From Isoetes taiwanensis (Eukaryota > Streptophyta > Lycopodiopsida > Isoetales > Isoetaceae), in assembly GCA_021234155.1 (NCBI GenBank), contig JAJEKV010000012.1:1495062-1559061 (forward strand): 64,000 bases of DNA. The letters run 5' to 3'. Position 1 is the stretch's first letter. The number at the start of each line of letters is the position of its first letter. A program made the translations under genes and the position numbers. The notes under the pieces are model-generated. The model saw only the letters and a list, made by a program, of their open reading frames with translations, was not told the DNA's origin and searched no databases. This document shows, one piece after another, positions 46,966-59,590 of the stretch.

Positions 46966-49900
46966 ATGCGTGTGGAAGCTTGGAAAAAATTCGTGATGAA
47001 GAAGCAACAAGAGCCTCATGTTGGCAATGGTATTGTGGCGCCCAATTCCATAGTAAAATCTATGAGCAGATTGGGGATGAAATCCATGAGCTGTTTCCAA
47101 AGCAGAACAATTTCGTTCTGTGATAATGATTTTCAATTTAATGATGGCGATGGCAATGACTGTTATTTTCCATTCTACGATTATGGGCTGGAGCTGCCTC
47201 CTCAGTTGGCTGCACATGATGAAGAATCCCGCTGTTGTTGGCTGCGATCTCAAATCATAGGCTCTAATGCTGAGGTGCATACTCCCTTCGGATCGCGCCG
47301 GCTTTTTTACGCAGATTATACTGCTTCTGGTAGATGCGTCCAATTCATTGAAGATTTTATTGCTCATCGTGTTCTGCCATACTATGGTAAAGTAATAACC
47401 CTCCTTCAAACTAAAAACATGCACAGTCTCATCATGTATGAAATTCGGGTTCGAGTGTCTGTCTTTGATCTCGAAATTTCAACCACCTTGAAATTATAGG
47501 CCTTTCGATCCGGTTTCTGATCGGAAGGGCATTCGAGCCTCAAGAAAGGGCAAAATTTCAAGTTGATTGAAATTTCGTCGGGTAATTTGCAGGAGAAAAA
47601 AATTTCGCTTGAAATTTTCTCCTCGTGCAAATTACTCCTTCCGTAAATTCAGCCCAGTTTATTTTACTAGAAAATAGAGACTGGGCACTGCTTTCTTGTT
47701 TTGCCAGGTGATATATGCTTGTTCATTCGACTTCGAGTATCCTAGGTCACTAGGGCTTCTTGGCTGATATATTTTAGGGTTATTTGAATAGAATAGAATG
47801 ATTTTTGGCGGAGGAGGCAATTTCTTCTAATGAGAACCTAATGAGGCCCCATCCACGTAAATTTCACTTTACCAGCGTAAAGTTTAAGAGGGAGGAAATT
47901 TTATACCACATGGCATCATAATAACAAAAATCCATTTACAAATTCAATAGTTCCAGAGATGAACGAACTCTAGCTTTCCTGATCTGATGACAAAGAAAGC
48001 TCTATCGGTGCAGGGCAAAGAGGAGAGACTCTTGCCGATAAGAATGAAAATGTGGCCTCCTTAAAATCCCCAAAAAGGGAAAAAGCGCCTATTTCTAGGG
48101 CCACTTTGGTAGTCCTTACAAAGTATAGGGGCATTCTGGTAATTTTTCTTGAAAGTAAACCGTAGTTTGAGTTTGTTACATGTGGCTTTACAGGCAACAC
48201 CCATGTTGAGGATAGCTTTGTAGGTCAAACAATGTCTCACATGGTGGCGAGCGCGACGGAGTATGTGAAAAGATGCATGGGTGCTACAGATTTTGAATCA
48301 ATTATATTTTGTGGTTCTGGATGCACTGCAGCGTTGAAGCGGTTACAAGAAGTTATGGGCATTGCGGTGCCATCAATTTTGCGAGATCGTATCTTGAAAG
48401 TGATAGAAGGGAAGGAGAGATGGGTGGTCTTTGTGGGTCCTTATGAGCACCATTCTAATCTTCTTTCATGGAGACAGAGTTTGGCAGAGGTCATTTCTCT
48501 TCCTTCTGATTTCAATTTGTCTAACAAAGGCTATATTATATGTGAATTACAAGATTAATTTTAGGTGCATTTAGTTCCTAACCATAGGACACTATTATTT
48601 CTTGTTTGAGCAGGTTGTAGAGGTACCCCTCAACTTGGATGGATTAATTGACATCGACCACTTAAAGAATGCTTTGGTAGACCCCAAATACATGGGTCGT
48701 CCTAAGCTAGGCTCCTTTTCAGCTTGTAGCAATGTCACTGGAGTTTTCACTGATACAAGACAAATTGCAAAGGTTTTGCATGATCGTGGAGCTCTTGCAT
48801 GCTTTGATTTTGCTAGTAGGTAATATAGTATTCCTTTTGATATGGATCATATTTGAGGCATCCTAATGACTTCCATATTTGGTGTATAACAGTGGCCCAT
48901 ATGTTGAAATAGATATGAGAGGTGGCCAAATAGATGGCTACGATGCCATTGTTTTGAGTCCACATAAATTTGTAGGTGGCCCGGGAACTCCAGGAATTCT
49001 CATCTTGCGCAATGAATTGTATCTACTGGGGGAAAGGGCTCCTTCCACAGCAGGTGGTGGGGTAGTGGAATATGTCAATGGCTTCAGAGAGAAGGTATGC
49101 TTTTGACAACCATCTCCTCAAACTTCTTTAAGCCATTGTATAACTAGATCAAATTTCCACTGTGACCCATATGCTACATGTTTCTACTGAATGGACCGAT
49201 AAAAAGGACTCCATAGTGAGGGATCATAGTCAAACAAAAGGACAAAAATAAAGACAGGTATAACATGAAAAATATAAACTGGTCTCATTATCTGTTGTTT
49301 TTAAGCAAATTGAATCATTTTGGTAGGGTTCAAATCGTCGTATATATCATGTTTCAAACCATAACAAGGGGGTTTCCTTTTGGGTGCCATTCAAGGTATT
49401 TGTGACTTAAGAGGGATTTTTGTTTTGACCCATATACTTACTACTTAGGAATTAGGGGAGTTTTTGACCGCCTTGGGAAATGGTCAAATTTGTGCGTTTT
49501 GAAAATTCGTATATAGGAGTGTGTTTTTGGTGACCCTCTACGTGCACGTATCATACCCGTTCTTGTAGAAGTGCATCCTTCGAGAAGCGAGGTGCTTCCG
49601 TATATCATATTTCAAAACCATAGCCTTCCCAAATCATAATTGACTACATTGAAATAAAAAACGCACACATATGCTTCGGGTTTGTAGGATCGATAGGTTT
49701 GACAACTCGGGTTAGTCCGGGTGCATCTCGCCTTAGATTACTGCTTTTAATCATCATCCAGAATGCCAAAAGGTTTATTCACTTTATGAACCCAATCGTT
49801 TTGGCTAATAATTTTGATTACTTTAATATTATTTTTATTATAATAAATAGATAGATATATAGATAAATAGATAGATAGTATTTTTATGTCATGCCACCTA

Positions 49901-52900
49901 TAGTTTTAAAGTATGCAAATTACTTATAAGGAACATCAACATTGGAACATTGATAATTGGACACACTACGCGTGTCCACTTTTTTGCAACCGACCAAAAT
50001 ACCTACACTAGATACTTCACGAATGGGTGTTGTTTACTTGTTCTTTTTATTGAAACGAATTCAAAAGTTCAAAATAAAAGTCAAAAGCATGTTAATGTCC
50101 AAAGTTAAGATACATACAATATTATTGAAGTCCAAAATTTATGCATCCAATTTAACACTTATTAGTTTTTTTTTTTTTTTTTTTTTTTTTCTTTTTTTTT
50201 TTTTGTTGAAGGACGTCTATATTTATTTAATCAAAAGTCAAGTACAAGTAAAGATGCAAAGACAGGAATAAAATCTCAGAGGGTAACCATGCAAACCCAT
50301 TGAGCGAAGCAACCTACCTATGCATAAGATCGCACATCCAAAAACTTCTCAAAGATCAAGCGCCGCTTACAAGGGGCAAGTGAAGAACAATGGTAACTAT
50401 ACTACCTTGCGCATATTGGAGAACATCATCTGCCATATCCATATGTAGCATAATAACCGGGGATTTCAGGAGGATTTGATATGGATGCATAAATCACCAT
50501 TCTTGAGACCATCGAATAATTGAATGGATTGTTATGAAGAAAAAAACATAGATTCAATAGAAAAATATTAGCCTACTAGTTCCATTGGTTAACTTATTTT
50601 TGATAGGATATTGGCTTATTTTGGTAGAGGTTCGAGTCTCCATATTTCATATTCAAAAACCATAGGCAAACCTATATAGAGATGAGTTTCCATATTTCAT
50701 ATTTCAAAACCTTAGGTGAACCTGTATTTCATATTTCAAAATCAAACGCGCCCCAAATCATAAATGACCATAATCGAAATGAGAGGCATCCAGAGGCTTC
50801 AACATATGATCTGGGCCATAGGATGGACATATTTGACGACTGAAATTAGTCCAGGGCGCATCTCGTTTAAATATGTAGCATAATAACTCTCCAGAGACCA
50901 TAGACCATTATACCCTTAAAATAATTGAATGGGTTGTTATGAAAAAAAAACAACATAGATTCAATAGAAAAAATACGTAAGTTAGCCTATTAGTTGCATT
51001 GGTCAAGTCATTCTTAATAATATTGACTTATTTTGGTAGAGGTTCGAGTCCCCATACTTCATATTCCAAAACCTTAGGCGAACTTGTATTTCATATTTCA
51101 AAATCATAGGTGGCCCCAATCATAAATGAACATAATCAAAACAAGAGGCGCACAGAGGTTCCAACATACGATCTAGGCCGTAGGATCTGGGCGTATAGAG
51201 AACCTTAGCCGAACTCGTATTTCGTTCATATTTCATATTTCAAAATCATAGGCGCCCCTATTCATAAATGACCATAACACAATAACAGGGGGTTCCAGGG
51301 GGATTTGATATGGATGTAAAGACAATTCTTAAAACGATAGACCATATATCCCTAAAACAATTGAATGGGTTGTTATAAAAAAATAAAATAAAAATAAAAA
51401 TAAAAATAAATTCAAGATGGAAAATAATCACATTAGCCCACTGGTTATATTGGTCTGAGTAGTCTTATTAGGACGTTGAGTTATTTTGGTAGCGGTTCGA
51501 GCCTCCGTATTTCATATTCGAAAACCTTAAACAATGCCGTATAGAGGTTCGATATTCCTCTAAACCTTAGGCGACTCGATTTCAAAATCATAGACACCCC
51601 CAATCATAATTGACCATAAGCAAAATGAGAGGTGCCCAGAGGCCCCAACATATGGTCTGGACCTCGTTTAAAATATGTAGCACAATAACAGGGGGTTCCA
51701 GGGGGATTTGATGTGGATGTAAAAATGACAATTCCTGAAACCATAGATCATATATCCCTAAAATAATCAAATATCGTTGAAGACTACCAGTTTTCGTCTT
51801 TTCCAAATAGTCCAAAGCAACCAACCTGCTGCTAAATGAAAAGCCTAGCTTTGTAACTGCATCTAGGTACTTAGGTAAATTGCCAAAAGCACTTGATGAC
51901 TTGTTAGTGATACCTGGAAAAGGGAGAACACTTATTATTTATTGAAACATTATACAAGTGCCCAGTATTGAGTACCTTTCTTTGGTAGATTTATGGTCCC
52001 TAAATAATACCTTTTATTATTTATTGAAACATTATACAAGTGCCCAGTATTGAGTACCTTTCTTTGGTAGATTTATGGTCCCTAAATAATACCTTTTGTG
52101 GTACAAAGTAGCATGCTTATGCCCAGTTATCATTTCCTATCTAAAGTACAATTAGAGAGTGTTAATAAGCATGTTAATATATATCATCTAAAGTATGTTT
52201 TTAGGGAACATTTATAAAGATATTACCCCTAGCTTCCAAGTGGAAACATAGTTATTGTCTTTTGGCTTCATACAATTAAATTTTTTTCCTTCCAACTCAC
52301 ACTCCCCCTAAATCCTCGTTTTAACCCTTTTCTCACAAAAATCGTATATAGTTTATATTATTAAGTTCAACTAGTTTAATTCACTTGTATTTTAAGTTCT
52401 AAACTTTAAGCTTTTTTAGGATACTATCTACGTAAGTGATATTGAAGCTCGAGAAGACAGTGGAACTCCACCTATCATCCAAAAGATCAAATGTGCCCTT
52501 GCATTTTGGTTAAAGGATAAGATGAGCGTTCATTTGATTGAATCTCGAGAAGATTCGTTCATATCTAGAGCTATGATTAGGCTATCTAGAAATAATCATG
52601 TAAGATTGCTAGGTAACACTAAAGTGAAAAGAGCCGCTATCTTGTCCTTTCTCATATACTCTAAAAAGAAACATCCAAAGGTGCTACATAGCAGGTTCAC
52701 TGTAAGGCTACTTCATGATCTCTTTGGCATTCAAACAAGAGGAGGCTGCTCTTGTGCTGCACCTTATGGTCATGCTCTACTTAATATTGATAATGAAAGA
52801 TCCATCAAGTTTTGCCTTGCGATTCATAAGGTAGAAGCATACACGCTTCCTTATCATTGCATGCTTTTTGCTTTTAAGTTAATTTCTTTCTATCTGTACA

Positions 52901-53273
52901 GGGCTATATTGGAATCAAACCAGGATGGACTCGTCTCAACTTCCCATACTTTATTTCAGAATCAGAATTTGAGTTCCTCCTCTCTGCAATAGAATTTATT
53001 ATCCAATATGGAGAACTTTTCATTCCGGTTTATGACTTATTTGGAGAGAACAGTAGTTGGAAAATTAAAAGTGCAGTGGCAGACCAGCTTTTGAGAGAAA
53101 GAATCTTGCTAAAAAAGGACCAAAACATCAAAAGGAAGAATGGCATTGACCAAGAGCTGTATAAGGACTATATAAACTTTGCCAAGGAATTTGCTGAACA
53201 TCTAGCCAGAAGGGAATCTGGTCGAAAAATACCTTTAGGTATTGACCCTGCTTTGGTCTATTTTATCATTTGA
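46966..53273 (+). CDS. Class V aminotransferase / cysteine desulfurase-like PLP enzyme, six exons
   Basis: Exons: 46966-47386, 48194-48489, 48614-48819, 48893-49094, 52420-52830, 52902-53273; total 1908 nt, 635 residues, with all joins in phase. Fold type I PLP enzymes of the NifS-like class. Landmarks: RRLFYADYTASGRC (111-124), GSGCTAALKRL (exon 2), ACSNVTG, then SPHKFVGGPG (330-339), where Lys333 should bind PLP, and TRGGCSCAAPYGHALL (481-496), with Cys485 and Cys487. The last motif and the ADYTASGR start are typical of a subfamily common in bacteria and annotated only as aminotransferase class V. The reaction is unproven; cysteine or selenocysteine desulfuration is the leading guess. Residues 1-100 are an extension with no clear domain. 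The start is the first in-frame ATG and could be later. Intron 4 is 3.3 kb and repeat-filled. The GT donor of exon 2 (GAG|GTCATT) is weak but required for phase. Confidence 0.9.
47579..47636. repeat. Imperfect hairpin in intron 1
   Basis: GGTAATTTGCAGGAGAAAA... faces AATTTTCTCCTCGTGCAAATTAC, giving about 24 paired bases around a short loop. Function unknown. Confidence 0.6.
49398..49567. repeat. Dispersed repeat, copy 2
   Basis: Counterpart of 31337-31516, inside intron 4 of the class V enzyme gene: GTGACTTAAGAGGGATTTTT, ATTCGTATATAGGAGTGTG, then TACGTGCACGTATCATACCC. Confidence 0.55.
50166..50204. repeat. T-tract
   Basis: About 39 bp of T interrupted by a single C and followed by G. It may be the reversed A-tail of a retroposon, but no body could be assigned to it. 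Confidence 0.7.
50440..51780 (+). repeat. About 3.3 tandem copies of a 400-bp repeat with tRNA-like boxes
   Basis: Units in intron 4 share GGGGGATTTGATATGGATG, ATTGAATGGGTTGTTAT, TTATTTTGGTAGAGG and TTTCATATTTCAAAATCATA. Each full unit contains a B-box-like GGTTCGAGTCC (near 50629, 51041, and as GGTTCGAGCCT at 51494) preceded by an A-box-like TAGTTGCATTGG at roughly 55-60 bp. This suggests a tRNA-derived SINE that was amplified in tandem, unrelated in sequence to the array at 1-995. Confidence 0.55.
51932..52095. repeat. 82-bp perfect tandem duplication
   Basis: 51932-52013 and 52014-52095 appear identical, including GTGCCCAGTATTGAGTACC. A recent duplication inside intron 4. Confidence 0.9.
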
Positions 53274-56200
53274 TAAACAAATGTTATCACCTTATCTTCT
53301 AAAATGAAAAGATTTGTTGGAATAATTGGGAGAAGAGAAAGCAAAAAACAAGTAGAATCCTTTGAAACCTTGGCAGATAAAAGTTGGAAACAAACCTGCA
53401 ACTACATGGCGATGGGTATTCCTTTGTATAAACTTTGCACTTTCCAGTTTTATGCACATCAATCAATCAAGAAAGAAAGCAGATGTGGCAATTTAATTTG
53501 CAGATTTTCATAATAAATTTTAAAGGTCCTCTGTTAAGATCTATTTTACCTCTCAAACGTTTCTTTAAATCCGTACTTTTGCAACATGAAGTGCTTTTTC
53601 AAATAAGGCTGGTACTGATGGAAGATCAAAAACACGACAACAATGTTACTTTGACTAAGTAAATCATTCTGGCATTCAATGTATAAACGGTAATGCAATG
53701 ATTCTTGTTGAGCAGTTCAAAATAATTGGCCAGACTACAAAAGTTTCCAACTTACAAGTTGATGAGGCCAAAATTGCATTGTTGCAGGTAATAGACAAGG
53801 ATCTTAATACTTGTTGTATATAAGAGCAACCAAATTGTAGAGCTCATTTTCGGCTTTCACAAAGGACTCCTTTATCTCGCACAATGTAGTTCATGGAGAT
53901 AGAAACCAAATATGAAAGAAGTCATCTACTGAGTTATATACTGATGTAATTGAGTCTATGAAAGGTTTAGACGGATATTGAATCCAAATATGAAAGAATT
54001 CATCTATCGAAGTTATATATCTTGATGTAATTGAGTCTATGAAAGGTTTAGATGGTTATTGAATCTAATGGAAATAAGATTTACATGTAATGCCAAAACC
54101 ATATAGAAAGAAATTAGGTTATTTGGGAGAAGCAAAGAACCTAAGAGCTGAAATGAATAGGAAACATTTAAAAGCATTTCAATTTGCCCTAAAAGAAGCT
54201 TAGTGACAAATCAATCTAGTGAAGTCGTCAAATAAAGAGTTTGCTTCTAGGCATAACACCAAGAGCTATATAAAGTCGCTCGAGCTAGATATGACTATGG
54301 ACATGCAATACAATGCGAAAGATTCCCTATATAGCAAAAACCTTGTTATCCAAAATGAGAATAATCAATCTCAAGAAAATTCACTTCTGAGCATCTGCTA
54401 ACCGGTCATATACATGCAAAAGTCCTCTAGAATAATTTCCATTTAAGAACTACCATTTAACTTGGTCTTCTTAGAAGGCTCAATGGCAATAGACTTTCGG
54501 CCACAGACGAACAATTGGAAAGAAGAACAGCTAACCATAAACTTCACAGCTTCCATTGTCTCATTTGTCAGTTTCTCCAATTCTAGTATGCAAGTGTTAC
54601 ATGAATGTTAATCGGGTAGTAATAAGGAAGGCGATTCATTCACTTGACAACTTTTTCGAACAAAAAATTTGGAGCAAATGATAATCTGTAGCAAGTACAT
54701 GTAGATTAGGATTCAAATTAGATGTCCGAGCATGTCTTCTAGAATGGGGCATGCATGAAAACGACAAAAACCTCCCGACAGATAGGCTTCTCATCCATCT
54801 CAGCAGATATTCTACAATGGTAGATAGTGGGTAGCCACACACATGCGAACTACCCATGAAAAAATAAAGGGAATGTCCAATTATACAACTTGGACCCCAA
54901 AAAATACAATGCTAATAGATGTTTGGTTTATGTACCTGCCAAAAGTTTATTATGGGGATTAAAAAATCCTGCCCTTTCAGGTTTTCAAGGAAAAACCCTA
55001 ATGATAAGCCTTCGCAAGGGGTTTGGACAAACGTAAGGCTGAAAAATCGCTCCAAAAAAACCCACGAATGGAGAAGTCGAAGCTATTGTCACTTGCCAAT
55101 CTGTACCTGCATATCACCAACACTAGAACAAATGTGAAAAAACAAACCTCCTAAAGTGGAGGGGCTGATCATGCGTGCCACGCGACAACAAAAGAAAAAC
55201 CTCTTCAAATAGAGGGCTGGTCGCGCGTCCCAAGCGACAAATACATTAAACAATTAAGGGGAGGAGGGTGGGTTTCAAAGAATAGAGAATAAGATACTGC
55301 TGAGAGAGAAGAGGAAGCGTCGATGAGATGTTAATGAAGAACCTCGCCTAATATAGCGATCTCCCAACCAGAGAACGCATGCAATGCATGCATGCGAGAC
55401 ATGCGTGTTCGCCTTCTCTAGAATCTCTATCCAATGGCTCAGATCAATGGGATTCTAGAATGGGCCTCGCATGAAAACGACAAAAACCTCCCAAATAGAA
55501 TAGAACTTCCTTATCAAAAACGAGGTAAAAGGTTATGGCCAAAGAAGAGATAAGGCCGAGAAAGGGCATGCCACAGCATGAAAGAAATGCCAAATTGGTC
55601 AATCCAAACAGGGAGAAGCCCCTCCCTTGCATGATTTCAAAGAATAAAGAATAAGGTACTACTGAGAGAGAAGAGGAAGCGCCAGTGAGATGTGACATAC
55701 ATGCTCGTCCTCTCTAGAATCTCGATCTGATGGTTTGAATCGATAGGATTGAAGGAGTTGCAGGGGAAAAATTCGATCGGGCCCAAACTCGCGCCTCCTT
55801 CTTGTCGAACAGATTCCGAGGAAAACCCCCAAGCCTAATGGATGAGGCTCTTCTTGAAGCTGTTCGCCAAGGTTTGGGATTCCATTAAGCCCTTTTCGAT
55901 CACCAGGATTCCATAAACACTGTAGAGAATTTGATTAGCCTTGCTATTGAGAATAGATCAAGAATAGGCTTTTGTAGAATTAGCTTCAATTTCTTTTATC
56001 TGTGCATCCTGTGCTTCGACAGGATGGATTCTCTGAGGGGTTGCAGCCCATAACTCTCAACCGTACCTGGTTGTGGGGAATAGATTTCAGAGAAATCTCT
56101 TCTTGATGGTGGCCCCAGTGGAGTTCGGACTGAAATCAATATACCATTGGGCATCCTTCTTTGATTTGCAGCCTGCACAATTCATACAGGATTTGGATGT

Positions 56201-56503
56201 GGTTGTTTGGTGATTTGTAGTAGCCAACTGACCTCCCAGTAAATTGTCAGGTTTTTTGGGAGTCCCTGCCCTGTCACTTGGTTCTGTGACCTCAGAAAAG
56301 GTCCTTTTAAATTTTTAGATTTGGATTTTTCTTCGGTTTTTTAGAGATTTTCTTTAGTTCTTTTTAGTTTTTTATTTGGATTCCTGAGAAGAGGTACGAC
56401 ACTGCAGTCTGTCTTTTTCTCGGGCCTTGTTCTTCTTGATCCTTAGATCCGGTGCTCTGCTTCAAGCCGATAGAAAGGGAAAAGGACCTTCCATCTCTCA
56501 AGA
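53274..56503. other. 3.2 kb downstream region with local duplications
   Basis: No gene recognised. It holds a 78-bp tandem duplication (about 53906-54066, TAATTGAGTCTATGAAAGGT in both), a small 3'-end-like scrap of LINE family A near 54953-55015 (GGGGATTAAAAAATCC), and a duplicated module: GCATGAAAACGACAAAAACC at 54754 and 55470, and CTGAGAGAGAAGAGGAAGCG at 55299 and 55661. The last 500 bp (from about 55980) is probably the 5' UTR of the LINE that follows. Confidence 0.5.
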
Positions 56504-57265
56504 ATGAGATCCAAAGCGACCACAGGAAAGTTTACTATTGGAGGAGGATCATCCTCCTCTGGAAGAGAACCATATGAGTACAAAAACACTGATCCGATCA
56601 TGGTTATCAAGAGTTGGGACCAGATCTTTGTTCTTGATGAAAAGAAAGACCGGGCCTGGATAAAAATGAAGGAGATAAAAGCAGCTTTTGACATTATACG
56701 GGAACAACATGATGCAACATCAACTTGTATTGGGAATTCAAAGAGAAGGCCAAATAATTGTATGCAAACTACTTACAAAGAAGAGAAAACGGATTTTCTT
56801 GACTTGAATGCTATTGTGGATAATTCGGCCACTGTTAAAAATTCTAAGCATGGTATCTTTGTGCACTTTCCGCAGAAATGCCCTTCGATTAGTGAACTTA
56901 AGTACTGGATTACTAAAACTCGGCTTATCCCCATCTTATCCATTCTTAAAATTGACCAAAAGACCTATCACATCATCTGCAGAGAAGAGAAAACTGTAAC
57001 CCTCATCCTTACTCGCAAGTTATTTTCCATTTCCGGTCATCCCTCTTACATTATAAAATGGAATCCTTCCTATGTTTCGGGGGACTTCTCTGCTATGGCC
57101 ACTACAACTTGGATCTCTTGTGCCAATCTTTCCCCTGGATACTGGACCACTTCTCATCTCAATGCTAATGCTAGTAGACTAGGGAAAGTTATCCAGATAT
57201 CCATTCCCCAAAAAAACTTTCCTCGGTCTGCATTCAGCAAAAAATCCAGTCCTCTTGGTCTTTAA
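56504..57265 (+). CDS. LINE ORF1 protein (nucleic-acid-binding type)
   Basis: 253 codons from ATG at 56504. Central part KYWITKTRLIPILSILKIDQ, then KTYHIICREEKT and IIKWNPSY. The layout resembles the DUF4283-like ORF1 proteins of plant LINEs, which bind the element RNA. A zinc knuckle was not found, so the C-terminus may be shortened. It may be open by chance preservation in an otherwise dead element. Confidence 0.6.
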   Translation: MRSKATTGKFTIGGGSSSSGREPYEYKNTDPIMVIKSWDQIFVLDEKKDRAWIKMKEIKAAFDIIREQHDATSTCIGNSKRRPNNCMQTTYKEEKTDFLDLNAIVDNSATVKNSKHGIFVHFPQKCPSISELKYWITKTRLIPILSILKIDQKTYHIICREEKTVTLILTRKLFSISGHPSYIIKWNPSYVSGDFSAMATTTWISCANLSPGYWTTSHLNANASRLGKVIQISIPQKNFPRSAFSKKSSPLGL

Positions 57266-57839
57266 GTATCTTATTCTAAAAGCCCTGTTTATTGCTAATT
57301 CTCCTATAAATAAAGGTAAGAAGAAGGTCATGGAAAATAAAGAGGACCATCAACACACTAAATAGGTGTGGAAGGCAAAGAAGTAGCACCAAATGGAAAC
57401 AGGTGAGGCAAAAATTCAACAATCCAAACAGCACCAAATGGGGACAGGTGAGTGCAACAGCAACGAGGCCCTCTCCCCTTCCCTTCAAAGGTATGGTTCT
57501 GAGGGAAGTTTTGTCTTTCAATTTCCTTCTATAGTTATTATCAATATTAACCCTATAAATATGAGTATTTTTGCTATGCATTTGAGTGGATTTAAGGATG
57601 AGTCCACTATGGATTTCGATGAATTTAATGATAATATTTTGATGTTGAAAGAACAGGAGGATCAACAGGATGATGATATTAACTATGATCCACATATCCA
57701 TAGTGATCTGAACCATTTGGAGGACTCGGAATGGTCCCTTGTAAGTATCAGGAAGAAAAAAAAAAAAAAGAAAACGTGTGAAAAACAATAACTTGGGCCA
57801 GCTTAGGCAGTCACCAAGGAAGATCAAACCCCCTCAAAA

Positions 57840-58674
57840 ATGGAAATAGATCTTAAGGGAATCACTTGGAACCTTTGGGGTATTAACTCCAACTAAAAAA
57901 GAGATAGATTGAAGGTTTGCCGCAACTCTATGAATCTTGATTTCATTTTATTCCAAGAGCATAAAATTCGTGATGATAATATTAACAATATTATCAGTAG
58001 TGTTCTGCCTACTAATTTTCAGCACTGGTCCCTTAAGGCCAACAATTCTTTAGCAGGTATAACCTTTGCTTGGCACAACAGAATCGATCTCAACGACATC
58101 CAGATGATGCATGACAACGGTAGGAGATGGCAGATTATTTATGGGAACTTGGATAACTGTAGAGTTGTCTTTGTTAATGTATATGCCTACCACCAACCAG
58201 CTAAAAGAGCTCAACTTTGGAGCAATATTGATAGAAGCTTGGGAAACATTCATTAGAATGAGTGCATTATAGGTGGGGAATTACATGAGGAATACAAATT
58301 TTAGAGCTTTAAGTGGTGATGAAAGTGTGAATTGGCAAAATCTTCTGTTGAACCATAATTTATCCCTAGCCAGAGTAGTTCCCCATTCTTATAGCTGGAA
58401 TGATCATAGAGACCAGCCTATTTGCTGCCTTCATGATAGATTTTATCTTAATGAAGTGTTGTGGAGTAATAGTTCGAGAAACTTAACTAACTTCACCATC
58501 TCTGATCATTTCCCTCAGCTTATATACATTATCGGTGGCAATGTCCAGAGGAAGAGGAACTCTTACTTTAAGCTAAATACCAACTTGCTTGATCAGGATG
58601 ACTTCATTACTAGGTTGGAGCAAGTTCTCTCTCAAGAAGACAAATCTGTAGGGGACTTTGGTTGGATGGACTGA
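57840..58674 (+). pseudogene. LINE ORF2 endonuclease remnant
   Basis: After a TAA-interrupted start (GITWNLWGINSN), the open segment 57909-58256 contains FILFQEHKIRDDN (catalytic Glu position) and VVFVNVYAYHQP; 58273-58674 continues with SYSWNDHRDQ, then RFYLNE and TISDHFPQ, the expected Ser-Asp-His end of the exo/endo/phosphatase domain. Two stops separate the pieces. Confidence 0.8.
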
Positions 58675-58734
58675 TGGGTTAGAGTCTCTAAGAGAATTAA
58701 AAACTAGCTCAAGGTATGGGCAAGGAAATCCATC

Positions 58735-59590
58735 AGTTGGAAACCAGGAATCTTCAAAACTTAAGACAGCAGTATGATACAGTTTAGGATCAATTCAAAG
58801 AGGACATCAAGATTCAGATAGAACGAGAAGAGCTCAAGATTGCTAGAGGATGGAAGATCAAAACTAAATTCAGAGAGCTTAAAGAGCATGAAAGGAGCAA
58901 TTCCAAATACTTTTTCATCAAACCCAAAGGAAGAATGAAGAGAAACCACATCCATAGTGTTCTTTGGGAGTGTAACATAGTAGAGGAAGATAATCCGATG
59001 AAAAATGCAGCCAAAGAGCACTTCATGAGGATTATGGGAACCTCTCAAGATGCCAGCCTTCAAGCTATTGATAATTTCTTGAACATTCAGTCAAAAGTTA
59101 CTAATGACATGAATGTTTCTCTCTCTAGACCAGTCCCCAATGAAGAGATCTTCAAAGTTCTGGAGGGCGTGTCACAGATAGACTCCCAGCAGAATTCTTA
59201 AAAATGTTTGGGGCTATTTAGGCAATTTTATTGTTTCTATGGTTAATAAATTTCTTATTCTTAAGAGCTTAGACAGCAGAATTAATCTCTCTAACCAATG
59301 TGGTGTACGAACTCATTTCAAGATCTATTGCAGCAAGAATCAAACCACGCTGGATGTGACTATTCACAATGATCAGAGCACTTATTTAAAAGGGAGATTT
59401 ATCTTAGATAATGTGGCTGCTGCTGCTTTAAGCATCAACTGGGCCAAAGACTCCAACCAGAACATTGGCCTCCTTAAGCTTGATATCACCAAGGTTTTTG
59501 ATACTGTTAGTTGGAAGTTCTTGAAAAGGTGCTACCAGAAGCTAGATTTCTCAAAAGAGGTGATCTCATTTTTAAAAATTTGAGATCAAT
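58735..59590 (+). pseudogene. LINE reverse transcriptase start, truncated
   Basis: 58935-59201 is the linker (HSVLWECNIVEEDNPM). 59239-59583 enters RT: STYLKGRFILDNVAAAALS, then LLKLDITKVFDTVSW, which is RT motif A with its catalytic Asp. The frame ends with a stop at 59581-59583 and homology disappears about 10 bp later. Motifs B and C are absent. Confidence 0.8.

Larger units (their letters stand above)
56504..59590 (+). mobile_element. L1-like LINE (family B), cut off inside the reverse transcriptase
   Basis: Plus-strand order ORF1, endonuclease, RT fits a plant L1-type LINE. All coding parts are interrupted. RT ends shortly after the first catalytic-Asp motif, and no YADD, zf-RVT or poly-A follows before unrelated minisatellite DNA. 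Retention of the 5' end with loss of the 3' end is the reverse of normal LINE truncation, so deletion or rearrangement after insertion is implied. Confidence 0.85.

Noticed and set aside
57276-57827. 183-codon minus-strand ORF
   Set aside because: Antisense to LINE sequence between ORF1 and ORF2, with hydrophobic low-complexity content.
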